Shown one piece after another: positions 6,481 to 15,234 of a DNA stretch of 64,000 bases. Within the stretch, counting starts at the first letter, position 1; every line of letters starts with the position of its first letter. Under the pieces are notes generated by a model. It did no database searches and was not told where the DNA came from. It saw only the letters and a program-made list of their open reading frames with translations. Source of the stretch: Sulfurimonas indica (GTDB lineage: Bacteria > Campylobacterota > Campylobacteria > Campylobacterales > Sulfurimonadaceae); NCBI RefSeq assembly GCF_009192995.1, contig NZ_SDID01000014.1:1-64000 (forward strand), in the 5' to 3' direction. The translations under genes and the position numbers were made by a program.

Positions 6481-8898
6481 ATGATGGAAAATGTTAAATG
6501 GTTTAACGAAATAGGCATAGAGGATGTTGCAGAAGTTGGTGGAAAAAATGCTTCGTTGGGTGAAATGTATCAAAACCTCACGCAGCTAGGTGTACGTGTT
6601 CCAAATGGTTTTGCCGTTACATCAAGTGCATACAGATATATACTTGATACCAATAATGCATGGGAAAAACTCCATACAGAACTTGATAATTTAGATATAA
6701 ATGATGTTGATAGTTTGCAAAAGCATGGGAAGGCATGTAGAGATATCATATATAGTTGTGAAATGCCTGATGATTTGAAGCAAGATATCTTAAATGCTTA
6801 TGCAAAACTCAAAGCGGAATATGGTGAAGAGCTTTCGCTTGCTGTTCGTTCCTCTGCTACTGCTGAAGACTCTCCTGAAGCCTCTTTTGCAGGACAAAAT
6901 GATACTTATCTGAATATTTCCACGGAAGATGAGCTTTTAGATGCCTACAAAAGGTGTCTCGCCTCCAATTTTACAGACCGTTCTATCCATTATAAGTATG
7001 ACAATGGTTTTGATTATTTAAAAGTCTATCTTTCTGTTGTTGTAATGAAGATGGTTCGCAGTGACATAGGGACAAGTGGTGTAATGTTCTCTCTTGATAC
7101 GGAAACTGGGTTTGAAGATGTTGTTTTTATAAATGCGGCACTTGGGCTTGGTGAAAATGTAGTACAAGGAAGTATCAATCCTGATGCCTTTTATGTTCAC
7201 AAACCGACATATAATGAGGGTTTTCGTGCAGTACTTAAGCGCTCACTGGGCTCAAAAGAGCAAAAGATGATATTTACAGATACCATCAATCTTGACAATA
7301 TCGCAGTTGAGTATACAAAAAATATTCCTACCACTCAAGAGGAACGTAGCCATTTTTGTATTACAGATGAGGATGTGATGGTACTTGCAGGTTATGCTAT
7401 AAAAGTGGAAAATCATTACTCCAAAAAAGCCGGTTTTCATAAACCGATGGATATGGAGTGGGCAAAAGATGGAATAGACGGACATCTCTATATGGTTCAA
7501 GCAAGACCTGAGACTGTAGAGTCCCAAAAAAAAGGTAATGTGCTCGAGATTTATCATCTTAAAGAAAAAGGCAAAGTGATTGTTAGCGGTCAGGCTATCG
7601 GTACAAAAATTGGTCAGGGAAAGGCACACTACATAAAAGATGTCAGTGAGCTGAATACTTTTAAAGCCGGAGAGGTTTTGGTCGCTGATACCACATCACC
7701 TGACTGGGAACCTGTGATGAAGATAGCATCTGCTATTGTTACAAACAAGGGAGGACGTACCTGTCATGCGGCGATACTGAGTCGTGAACTTGGTATTCCT
7801 GCAGTTGTCGGATGTGATAATGCTACAGAGCTATTAACAGATGCTAGTGATGTGACTGTCAGCTGTGCAGAAGGTGAAGAGGGTTATGTTTATGAAGGTA
7901 GACTCGCTTTTGAGATTCAAAAGACAGATCTGAGTAATCTGCCAAAAACGAAAACAGCAATTATGATGAACCTTGGCAACCCTGATCAGGCCTTTTCACT
8001 TTCTTCCCTTCCGGTAGATGGTATTGGACTTGCCCGTATGGAATTTATCATAAATGAATATATCAAAGCACATCCAATGGCACTAAAACATCCGGAGCGT
8101 GTTGATGATAGGACTAGAGAGCAGTTACAGGAGCTCACGCAGGCATATGATTCTATGGAAGATTTCTTTGTAAAAACGCTCTCTGAAGGTGTGGCAACCA
8201 TTGCATCGAGTGTTTATCCTAAACCTTGTGTGGTACGTATGAGTGATTTTAAATCCAATGAGTATGCAACACTTTTAGGTGGAAGCAGTTTTGAACTTCA
8301 AGAAGATAACCCGATGATAGGGTTTCGAGGAGCCTCACGATATGCGCATCCAAATTATGAAGAGGGGTTCGCCTTAGAATGTGCTGCGATGAAACGTGTG
8401 CGTGAGGAGATGGGCTTTACAAATGTAATCTTAATGATTCCATTTTGCCGTAGAGTAGAAGAGGGTAAGCATGTTATCGATACAATGGCGAAATATGGTC
8501 TCAAACAGGGTGAAAACGGACTGCAAATCTATGTAATGTGTGAGATACCAAACAATGTGATCAGTATTGATGCCTTTAGTGAAATCTTTGATGGTTTTAG
8601 TATAGGAAGCAATGATCTCACGCAGCTCACACTTGGCGTGGATCGCGACAGTGAAATCGTTGCATTTGATTATGATGAACGAGATGAGGGTGTTAAGGAG
8701 ATGATTAAGATGGCAGTAGAAGGGTGTAAACGTAACAATCGGCACAGTGGTATCTGTGGTCAGGCACCCTCAGACTATCCTGAAATGGCAGAATATCTGG
8801 TACGACTTGGTGTGGATTCTATGAGCTTAAACCCTGACAGTGTTCTAAAAACCATACAGAACATAGGTTTTTTAGAAAAAAAACTTACAAGAGCCTAA
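6481..8898 (+). CDS. ppsA: Phosphoenolpyruvate synthase
   Basis: 805 residues, normal length. The enzyme converts pyruvate, ATP and water to phosphoenolpyruvate, AMP and phosphate, opening gluconeogenesis in organisms that fix carbon through pyruvate. The N-terminal ATP-grasp domain has GGKNASLGEM and LAVRSSATAEDSPEASFAGQ. The mobile phosphohistidine domain has GGRTCHAAI with the catalytic His near residue 429. The C-terminal barrel has GSNDLTQLTLGVDRDS and the GICGQAPSDYPE segment. Two ATGs occur at 6481 and 6484; GGAG at 6473-6476 fits the second better (7-nt spacing). The next gene starts one base after the stop, so they are cotranscribed. Confidence 0.95.
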   Translation: MMENVKWFNEIGIEDVAEVGGKNASLGEMYQNLTQLGVRVPNGFAVTSSAYRYILDTNNAWEKLHTELDNLDINDVDSLQKHGKACRDIIYSCEMPDDLKQDILNAYAKLKAEYGEELSLAVRSSATAEDSPEASFAGQNDTYLNISTEDELLDAYKRCLASNFTDRSIHYKYDNGFDYLKVYLSVVVMKMVRSDIGTSGVMFSLDTETGFEDVVFINAALGLGENVVQGSINPDAFYVHKPTYNEGFRAVLKRSLGSKEQKMIFTDTINLDNIAVEYTKNIPTTQEERSHFCITDEDVMVLAGYAIKVENHYSKKAGFHKPMDMEWAKDGIDGHLYMVQARPETVESQKKGNVLEIYHLKEKGKVIVSGQAIGTKIGQGKAHYIKDVSELNTFKAGEVLVADTTSPDWEPVMKIASAIVTNKGGRTCHAAILSRELGIPAVVGCDNATELLTDASDVTVSCAEGEEGYVYEGRLAFEIQKTDLSNLPKTKTAIMMNLGNPDQAFSLSSLPVDGIGLARMEFIINEYIKAHPMALKHPERVDDRTREQLQELTQAYDSMEDFFVKTLSEGVATIASSVYPKPCVVRMSDFKSNEYATLLGGSSFELQEDNPMIGFRGASRYAHPNYEEGFALECAAMKRVREEMGFTNVILMIPFCRRVEEGKHVIDTMAKYGLKQGENGLQIYVMCEIPNNVISIDAFSEIFDGFSIGSNDLTQLTLGVDRDSEIVAFDYDERDEGVKEMIKMAVEGCKRNNRHSGICGQAPSDYPEMAEYLVRLGVDSMSLNPDSVLKTIQNIGFLEKKLTRA

Positions 8899-8899
8899 A

Positions 8900-9826
8900 A
8901 TGAAAATTGCATTTTTTGAGATAAAACCGGAAGAACAGGAGTTTTTTACAAAAGCTTTGGTGTCCGAGAAGCTCTTTTTCTTTGAAGATACCATTAATGA
9001 AGTTATTTTAGAAGATAGAGATTATGATATTGTCTCTGTATTTGTGCATTCAAAAATTTCAGATGAGATTTTAGAAAAACTTCCGAAGTTACAATATCTG
9101 CAAACACGTTCAACAGGTTATGATCATATAAAATGTGACTTGCTTTATAAAAAAGGTTTGCTTCTTTCGAATGTGGCAGGATATGCCGGACCTGCTGTCG
9201 CAGAATTTTCCTTCTCTTTACTTTTAAATGCTACACGGCATACGCATACAGCACTAGGGCGAACAAAAGAGGGTGATTCTCACTATAGTGATCTAAAAGG
9301 AATCGAACTCTTTGGCAAAACAATCGGTATTTTGGGCTTAGGTACGATTGGCTCCCAGATGGCACGTATCGCTTGTGGTTTTGGTATGAAAGTACTGACA
9401 TATTCTCGGACAAAAAAAGATATTGTAGATGAACTGCAAATAGATTTTTGTAATCTTGAGATAGTTCTCAAAGAGAGTGATATCATTATGATGGCACTTC
9501 CACTCACACCAGCAACACGGCATATATTAAATATGGAAAATAGTAATTTACTAAAAAAGAGAGCTATAGTTGTAAACACTGCTCGAGGTGAACTTATTGA
9601 AGATAATGTATATGAAAAAGTAGCCAATATATTTTGTTTGGATGTTATTAGTAAGCAAGAATATATAAAAGAAGATAATATTCTCTATACACCACATATG
9701 GCCTACTACACAAATGAAGCACTGCAGAGAATCATGCAGATTTCTCTAAAAAATATAGAAGCATTTTTATCATCAGAGGCATTACCCAACTGTTTAAAAC
9801 TGCCGTGTCAAAAGGACTATAGATGA
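8900..9826 (+). CDS. D-2-hydroxyacid dehydrogenase (NAD-dependent)
   Basis: 308 residues of the D-isomer-specific 2-hydroxyacid dehydrogenase family. The Rossmann motif GLGTIG is at 146-151, PLTPATRHIL at ~201-210, catalytic Arg in NTARGELI (R229) and catalytic His in TPHMAYYT (H266). The segment between Arg and His is slightly shorter than usual. A D-lactate dehydrogenase-like role (pyruvate to D-lactate) would fit its place right after ppsA, but glyoxylate or hydroxypyruvate reduction cannot be excluded. The stop overlaps the start of the P-type ATPase gene by 4 bp. Confidence 0.82.
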   Translation: MKIAFFEIKPEEQEFFTKALVSEKLFFFEDTINEVILEDRDYDIVSVFVHSKISDEILEKLPKLQYLQTRSTGYDHIKCDLLYKKGLLLSNVAGYAGPAVAEFSFSLLLNATRHTHTALGRTKEGDSHYSDLKGIELFGKTIGILGLGTIGSQMARIACGFGMKVLTYSRTKKDIVDELQIDFCNLEIVLKESDIIMMALPLTPATRHILNMENSNLLKKRAIVVNTARGELIEDNVYEKVANIFCLDVISKQEYIKEDNILYTPHMAYYTNEALQRIMQISLKNIEAFLSSEALPNCLKLPCQKDYR

Positions 9827-12402
9827 GAAAGGGAAATGATGAGCTTTCTAATCTGACAGGACTGAGCGAAGAAGAAGTTCATGAACGACTGCAAAAATAC
9901 GGTTACAATGAGATAAATGAGAAAGAGGAGAGTTGGTTACATCGTTTTTTTCGTCGATTTTGGGGACCAATTCCATGGATGATTGAAGTTGCAGCCATTC
10001 TTTCTGCAGTTGTGAAGAGATGGGAAGACTTTATTATCATAATTATTTTACTCTTCGTGAATGCTATAGTTGATTTCTATCAAGAGTCCAAAGCTTTGAA
10101 TGCAATAGCAGTGTTAAAGAAAAGATTAGCACGAAAAGCATTGGTATTACGTGAAAATGAATGGATGGAAATTGATGCAAAAGAGATAGTACCTGATGAT
10201 ATTATAAAAATAAAGATAGGCGATATAGTACCTGCAGATGTTGCGTTGTTGCAAGGAAGTGAGTTTTTGCTTGTTGATCAGTCTGCACTTACAGGTGAAT
10301 CTTTGCCTGTTCGAAAAAAAACAGGTGAGACATTGTATGCAAATGCCATCATTAAACAGGGTGAAATGGTAGCACGGGTTACACAAACAGGAAAAAATAC
10401 CTATTTTGGAAAGACAGTTGGACTTGTGGCAAAAGCCCAAAATGAAGAGGTAAGCCATTTCCAAAAAATGGTTATAAAGGTAGGGAATTTTTTAATCTTT
10501 TTAACACTCTTTATGATTGCTATCATTATTTATCATGGTATCCAAACAAATCAGCCTACAGTTGAGTTATTAATCTTTGCACTTGTTTTGACAATCTCTG
10601 CTATTCCAGTTGCCATGCCGGCAGTTTTAACTGTTACTATGGCCATAGGTGCAAGAGCTCTGGCTGCCAAAGAGGCTATTGTGAGTCGCTTGGCTGCTAT
10701 TGAAGAGATAGCAGGTATGGATGTATTGTGTTCCGATAAAACAGGCACATTAACACAAAACAGAATGAGCCTGGCGGAACCATATTTAGTAAAGGATACA
10801 ACGCAAGAAAAACTGATGCTTTATGCAGCACTGGCAAGTAAAAAAGAGAATCAAGATCCTATTGAAAAGCCTATCTTTGATTATATAGACAAATATAGCC
10901 TTCAAAGTGAAATTGCAGCACATAAATTGAAAAAATTTCTTCCATTTAATCCTGTTCATAAAAGAACAGAAGGGATTTATGAAGATGAAAATTGTGAACT
11001 TATCTTTACAAAAGGTGCCCCGCAGGTTATTATAGAACAGAGTGATGAAAAAGAGTTTGACAAAGAAGCAGCTTATAAAAAAGTAGAATATTTTGCTTCT
11101 GAGGGTTTTCGAACCTTGGGTGTCGCTTATAGAAAATGTGAAGAGGATCTGTACCATTTTATAGGACTGATTCCTCTTTTTGATCCACCTCGTGAAGATT
11201 CTGTAGAAGCTATAGCCGAAGCCAAGGCAAAAGGTATTACAGTTAAAATGATTACAGGAGATAATCTTGCTGTTGCAAAATATATTGCATCTTTGCTAGA
11301 TATTGGAGAAAAGATAGAGGATATCCATATACTTAAAGGAGAATCAGTCGAGGAGTATATCTATCTTTCAAAAATATTATCCAAAGCTATTGTTCAGTCA
11401 TTACAACCTGATGTAGCACAGGAGAAGATAGATGAAGAGGTAACCAAGATTGTTAAAAAAGTTCAAAAAGAGCTTTATAATATGCCGCTTCCAAAAGGGA
11501 GTGTTAAAAAACATGAGTCAGAGATCATTGCACTTATAGAGTATGCTGACGGTTTTGCACAGGTTTTTCCTGAAGATAAATATTTTATAGTCGATGAACT
11601 GCAAAAGGCCGACCATATTGTCGGTATGACAGGAGATGGGGTCAATGATGCACCGGCACTTAAAAAAGCAGATTGTGGAATAGCAGTCAGTGGTGCTACA
11701 GATGCTGCACGTGCTGCAGCCGATATTGTACTTATGGCTCCTGGTCTGAACGTGATTGTTGATGCTATTAAAGAGTCAAGACAGATTTTTGAACGTATGA
11801 AAAGTTATACAATTTTTCGTATTGCTGAAACCATACGTGTCATTATTTTTATGACACTTGCAATTGTTGTATATGATTTTTATCCTATTACCGCTTTGAT
11901 GATAATTATACTTGCACTTCTTAATGATATACCAATTATGAGTATAGCCTATGATAATACAAAGTTGCGTGAGACACCTGTACGCTGGGATATGAAAGAG
12001 GTTTTTGTTCTGGCTTCCTGGTTGGGAATAGCAGGAGTGCTTTCTTCCTTTTTACTCTTTTGGATATTAATCTCATATATGGATCTGCCACTTGAACTGG
12101 TTCAAAGTCTGTTTTTTGCAAAACTGGTTATTGCCGGACATGGTACAATATACAATATGCGTATAGATGACTGGTTCTTCAAACGGCCATGGCCTTCTAG
12201 GACACTTTTTGGTGCAACTTTTTTAAGTCGTGTTACTGGAACAATAATTGCCGTATATGGTTTTGATCTGATGGCGCCAATCGGTTGGGGATGGGCTGGC
12301 TATATGTGGGCTTATGCTCTTGTGTGGTTTGTGTTTAATGATGCTGTAAAAATGGCTGTACTTAAATATTATAGAACAAGATATAATGAGGATATCATAT
12401 GA
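9823..12402 (+). CDS. P-type ATPase, plasma-membrane proton-pump type (P3A) with extra insertion
   Basis: 859 residues. Phosphorylation motif CSDKTGTLTQN with Asp305; actuator-domain TGES at 157-160; SAIPVAMPAVLT in the ion-binding membrane helix (259-270); hinge MTGDGVNDAPALKKAD near 602-617. PVAMP and the overall N and C ends match fungal/plant-type H+-ATPases, found also in some bacteria and archaea. Residues ~505-570, between MITGDNLAVAKYI and YADGFAQVFPEDKY, hold a charged helical insertion absent from the usual eukaryotic proteins. The gene starts inside the dehydrogenase stop and overlaps the LOG gene by 4 bp. Proton export or pH homeostasis is the likely role; transport of another cation is possible. 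Confidence 0.88.
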   Translation: MRKGNDELSNLTGLSEEEVHERLQKYGYNEINEKEESWLHRFFRRFWGPIPWMIEVAAILSAVVKRWEDFIIIIILLFVNAIVDFYQESKALNAIAVLKKRLARKALVLRENEWMEIDAKEIVPDDIIKIKIGDIVPADVALLQGSEFLLVDQSALTGESLPVRKKTGETLYANAIIKQGEMVARVTQTGKNTYFGKTVGLVAKAQNEEVSHFQKMVIKVGNFLIFLTLFMIAIIIYHGIQTNQPTVELLIFALVLTISAIPVAMPAVLTVTMAIGARALAAKEAIVSRLAAIEEIAGMDVLCSDKTGTLTQNRMSLAEPYLVKDTTQEKLMLYAALASKKENQDPIEKPIFDYIDKYSLQSEIAAHKLKKFLPFNPVHKRTEGIYEDENCELIFTKGAPQVIIEQSDEKEFDKEAAYKKVEYFASEGFRTLGVAYRKCEEDLYHFIGLIPLFDPPREDSVEAIAEAKAKGITVKMITGDNLAVAKYIASLLDIGEKIEDIHILKGESVEEYIYLSKILSKAIVQSLQPDVAQEKIDEEVTKIVKKVQKELYNMPLPKGSVKKHESEIIALIEYADGFAQVFPEDKYFIVDELQKADHIVGMTGDGVNDAPALKKADCGIAVSGATDAARAAADIVLMAPGLNVIVDAIKESRQIFERMKSYTIFRIAETIRVIIFMTLAIVVYDFYPITALMIIILALLNDIPIMSIAYDNTKLRETPVRWDMKEVFVLASWLGIAGVLSSFLLFWILISYMDLPLELVQSLFFAKLVIAGHGTIYNMRIDDWFFKRPWPSRTLFGATFLSRVTGTIIAVYGFDLMAPIGWGWAGYMWAYALVWFVFNDAVKMAVLKYYRTRYNEDII

Positions 12403-13310
12403 AAAATGAAAAAACAAGTTTACCTTGGGAACATCCCAAACTAAAAGCGGAAGATCCAAAATCGTTAGAGCTTATTAAAAAGATTATGAAAAGTCCTACA
12501 TATACTATGGCTGAACAAGATGAAGCGTTTATGCACTCTTATGAAGCTAGAGGAATTCGTCTTGAAATCGACTATTTAAAAGCAGAGCTGAAGATGAATG
12601 AATATGGCATCGAGCATACGATAGTTGTCTTTGGGAGTGCACGTATAGTTGAGCGCGAGACTGCACTGAAACGACTGCGAACCATTGAAGAGATGCTTCA
12701 AAAAAATTCAGATGATAGAGAGCTTTTATGGGAACTGTATGTTGCTGAACGTATGGTTGGAAAGAGTATCTATTATGAAGATGCAAGAAAATTTGGGCGT
12801 TTGGTAGGAAAAAGCGGAGAGACTGTCGAAGATTGTCGTGTTACTTTAATGACAGGTGGTGGTCCAGGTATCATGGAAGCAGCTAACCGTGGCGCTTATG
12901 ATGTTGGAGCAAAAAGTATAGGACTCAATATCAAACTCCCGCATGAACAGTATCCAAATCCTTATATAACCCCTGATTTATGTTTCTTGTTTCACTATTT
13001 TGCAATAAGAAAGCTTCATTTTTTAAACAGAGCCAAGGCTTTGGTTGTGTATCCTGGAGGTTTTGGAACTTTTGATGAACTTTTTGAGACCTTGACACTT
13101 GTTCAGACAGGAAAAACAAAAGATATACCTGTGATTTTAGTAGGGAAAAAGTACTGGAAAAAAGCGATAGACTTTGAATTTTTAAAAGATGAAGGCGTAA
13201 TCGCTCCTGAAGATATAGATGTATTTCATTATGTAGATAATGCTGAAGAAGCTTGGGAGTATATACTCTCTTGGCATAAAAAACAAGGAAAACCACTCTA
13301 TGAATCTTAA
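12399..13310 (+). CDS. LOG-family nucleotide phosphoribohydrolase-like protein
   Basis: 303 residues of the LOG/TIGR00730 family (often mislabelled lysine decarboxylase). MTGGGPGIMEAANRGA and the signature PGGFGTFDELFE are intact; these bind nucleotide monophosphates and cleave the base from ribose 5-phosphate in characterised members. The N-terminal ~100 residues are an extra helical region, as in longer LOG relatives. It overlaps both neighbours: 4 bp with the ATPase gene and 11 bp with the DUF4010 gene. Its place in an ion-transport operon is unexplained; a role in nucleotide turnover is inferred. Confidence 0.85.
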   Translation: MKNEKTSLPWEHPKLKAEDPKSLELIKKIMKSPTYTMAEQDEAFMHSYEARGIRLEIDYLKAELKMNEYGIEHTIVVFGSARIVERETALKRLRTIEEMLQKNSDDRELLWELYVAERMVGKSIYYEDARKFGRLVGKSGETVEDCRVTLMTGGGPGIMEAANRGAYDVGAKSIGLNIKLPHEQYPNPYITPDLCFLFHYFAIRKLHFLNRAKALVVYPGGFGTFDELFETLTLVQTGKTKDIPVILVGKKYWKKAIDFEFLKDEGVIAPEDIDVFHYVDNAEEAWEYILSWHKKQGKPLYES

Positions 13311-14565
13311 TCCTGAATTACTTCACTTTCTCGTTGTAACTGTTTTTAGCTTTTTAATCGGTCTTGAAGTAAAATCATACCGCAGTCAGTTTACAAATGC
13401 AGAGAGTGAGAATTATTTCTTTGGTGATGTCCGAACATACAGTTTTGTAGGTATTTTGGGTTATGTTCTTTTTCTACTGGAGAGTACAACTTTACTGCTT
13501 TATCTGGCAGGTTTTTTTTCTATAACACTTCTTTATGCAATTTTATACAGCAGAAATCTTTTAGAAAAAAAACGCAGTATCTTACTTTATATTGTAATGC
13601 TCCTGGTTTACAGTTTTGGTGCATTGATCCAAACGCAACCACTTTGGATGAGTGCACTGTTATATGTAAGTATTGTTTTTATTCTCAATTCAAACAGAGG
13701 TATTGAGAAGTATGTAAAAAATATCAATATCAGTGAGTTTGAAACACTTGGAAAGATGGTACTGCTCTCTGCTGTTATATTACCACTACTCCCTGATACA
13801 AAAAGTATTCCTTACATTCCACTCTCCCCGTTTAAAATATGGCTTGCCGTTGTTGTAATCTCGGGTATCAGTTATGGTGGCTATATCTTGCAAAAGTACT
13901 TTTTCCCATCAAAGGGCTACTTTTTAACAGGGATTTTTGGAGGCTCTTACTCTTCAACGGCCACAACGGTTGTCCTGGCTCGTAAGGCAAAACATCTTGG
14001 AGGGCGTAATGTCATAGATGCAGCCATTATCTCAGCGACTTCGGTGATGTATCTGCGTCTTATTGTAATAGCACTTTTGTTTAATTTTGAGATTGGAAAG
14101 ATGCTTTTGTTACCATTTATAGTGTTGGCGGTATTTGGTTTTACTGTAGCAGCTTTCTATCTACGAAATACACAAGAGAGAAAAGAACACCCTGACATTG
14201 TTGATAAAAACCCTTTAGAGTTGAAAACTGCATTTATATTTGCCTTTTTATTTGTTGCGATGATGATTATCACACAGTATGTGACAGAGGATTATGGAAA
14301 AGTTGGACTTGAGATTCTTGCGTTTGTTGTTGGTTTTACAGACATTGATCCTTTTGTTCTCTCAATCCTCACAGGAAAATTCAATATAACATCAATACAG
14401 ATTACAGTAGCCATTATGATAGCAGCAGGAAGTAATAATTTATTAAAAGCTCTCTATGCGCTCTGGTTTGGCAGTGTCAAAAAAAGTTATAAATCAGCGT
14501 TGTGGTTGGCAGTTCTAGGTGTTGTCACTATCTCTCTGGGACTTGTATATGAAAATGTTTTATAA
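13300..14565 (+). CDS. MgtC/SapB and DUF4010-type membrane protein
   Basis: About 421 residues from the ATG at 13300, preceded by AAGGAA at 13285-13290. An upstream in-frame extension to 13240 lies within the LOG gene and lacks a good ribosome site. About twelve hydrophobic segments. The N-terminal part (VTVFSFLIGLEVKSYR...) resembles MgtC/SapB proteins, and the rest matches the DUF4010 architecture, including GGSYSSTATTVVLARKAK and GFTDIDPFVLSI. The function of this family is not established. Tight coupling to a proton-type P-ATPase suggests ion or pH homeostasis. Confidence 0.8.
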   Translation: MNLNPELLHFLVVTVFSFLIGLEVKSYRSQFTNAESENYFFGDVRTYSFVGILGYVLFLLESTTLLLYLAGFFSITLLYAILYSRNLLEKKRSILLYIVMLLVYSFGALIQTQPLWMSALLYVSIVFILNSNRGIEKYVKNINISEFETLGKMVLLSAVILPLLPDTKSIPYIPLSPFKIWLAVVVISGISYGGYILQKYFFPSKGYFLTGIFGGSYSSTATTVVLARKAKHLGGRNVIDAAIISATSVMYLRLIVIALLFNFEIGKMLLLPFIVLAVFGFTVAAFYLRNTQERKEHPDIVDKNPLELKTAFIFAFLFVAMMIITQYVTEDYGKVGLEILAFVVGFTDIDPFVLSILTGKFNITSIQITVAIMIAAGSNNLLKALYALWFGSVKKSYKSALWLAVLGVVTISLGLVYENVL

Positions 14566-14577
14566 AGGTTGAAAAGT

Positions 14578-15234
14578 ATGAATAAGTTACTTGCAGAAGA
14601 GATATATTATTTGATGGTACTGGGTCGTAAGTTTGAGTATGCAGCCAAAGAGAACTATATGAAGGGAAATATATCAGGCTTTTTGCATCTTGATATCGGA
14701 CAGGAAGCTTTGAGTGTAGCTGCCATTAAAGCGTTTGAAAAAGGAGATGTGTTTTCCACGTACCGTGAGCATATTATGGCCATGGCAAGGGGAATTGAAC
14801 CTAAAGCTGTCATGGCAGAACTTTTTGGAAAAGCAAGCGGTGTGAGCGGTGGTAAAGGTGGAAGTATGCACCTCTTTGAACCTTCACGCTTCTTTTACGG
14901 CGGGGATGCCATTGTCGGTGGACATATTCCAAATGCAGTAGGGTGTGCGTATGCTAGAAAGTACCAAGGCAGTGATGATGGTGTGATGGTTATCTTTGGA
15001 GATGGGGCTACAAACGGTGGAGCTTTTTTTGAATCACTCAATATTGCTGCAACACAGAAACTTCCACTGCTCTTTTTATGTGAAAACAATGAATACGCAG
15101 ATGCTCCACCACTGCGACTAGCCGGAGCAGATACACCTATACCCTATAACAGAAAACTCGAACTAGCTTCCATACCAACACCACAAAGTATTGCGGATGA
15201 TATTATAGAGTGGGGAAGGAAAAACGATGTATGA
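14578..15234 (+). pseudogene. 2-oxoacid dehydrogenase E1: in-frame alpha/beta chimera (probable deletion product)
   Basis: 218 residues from ATG 14578 (AAAGG upstream); a TTG at 14569 is less likely. Residues ~1-172 are a normal E1 alpha N-terminal part of pyruvate/acetoin dehydrogenase, with the thiamine diphosphate motif GDGATNGGAFFESLNIA and then LPLLFLCENNEYA. From there the sequence becomes DAPPLRLAGADTPIPYN...IPTPQSIADDIIEW, which is the extreme C terminus of E1 beta. The alpha C-terminal half and nearly all of beta (roughly 1.3 kb) are missing with the frame preserved. The product is unlikely to be an active E1. The natural alternative is an assembly deletion. It overlaps E2 by 8 bp. 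Confidence 0.75.
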
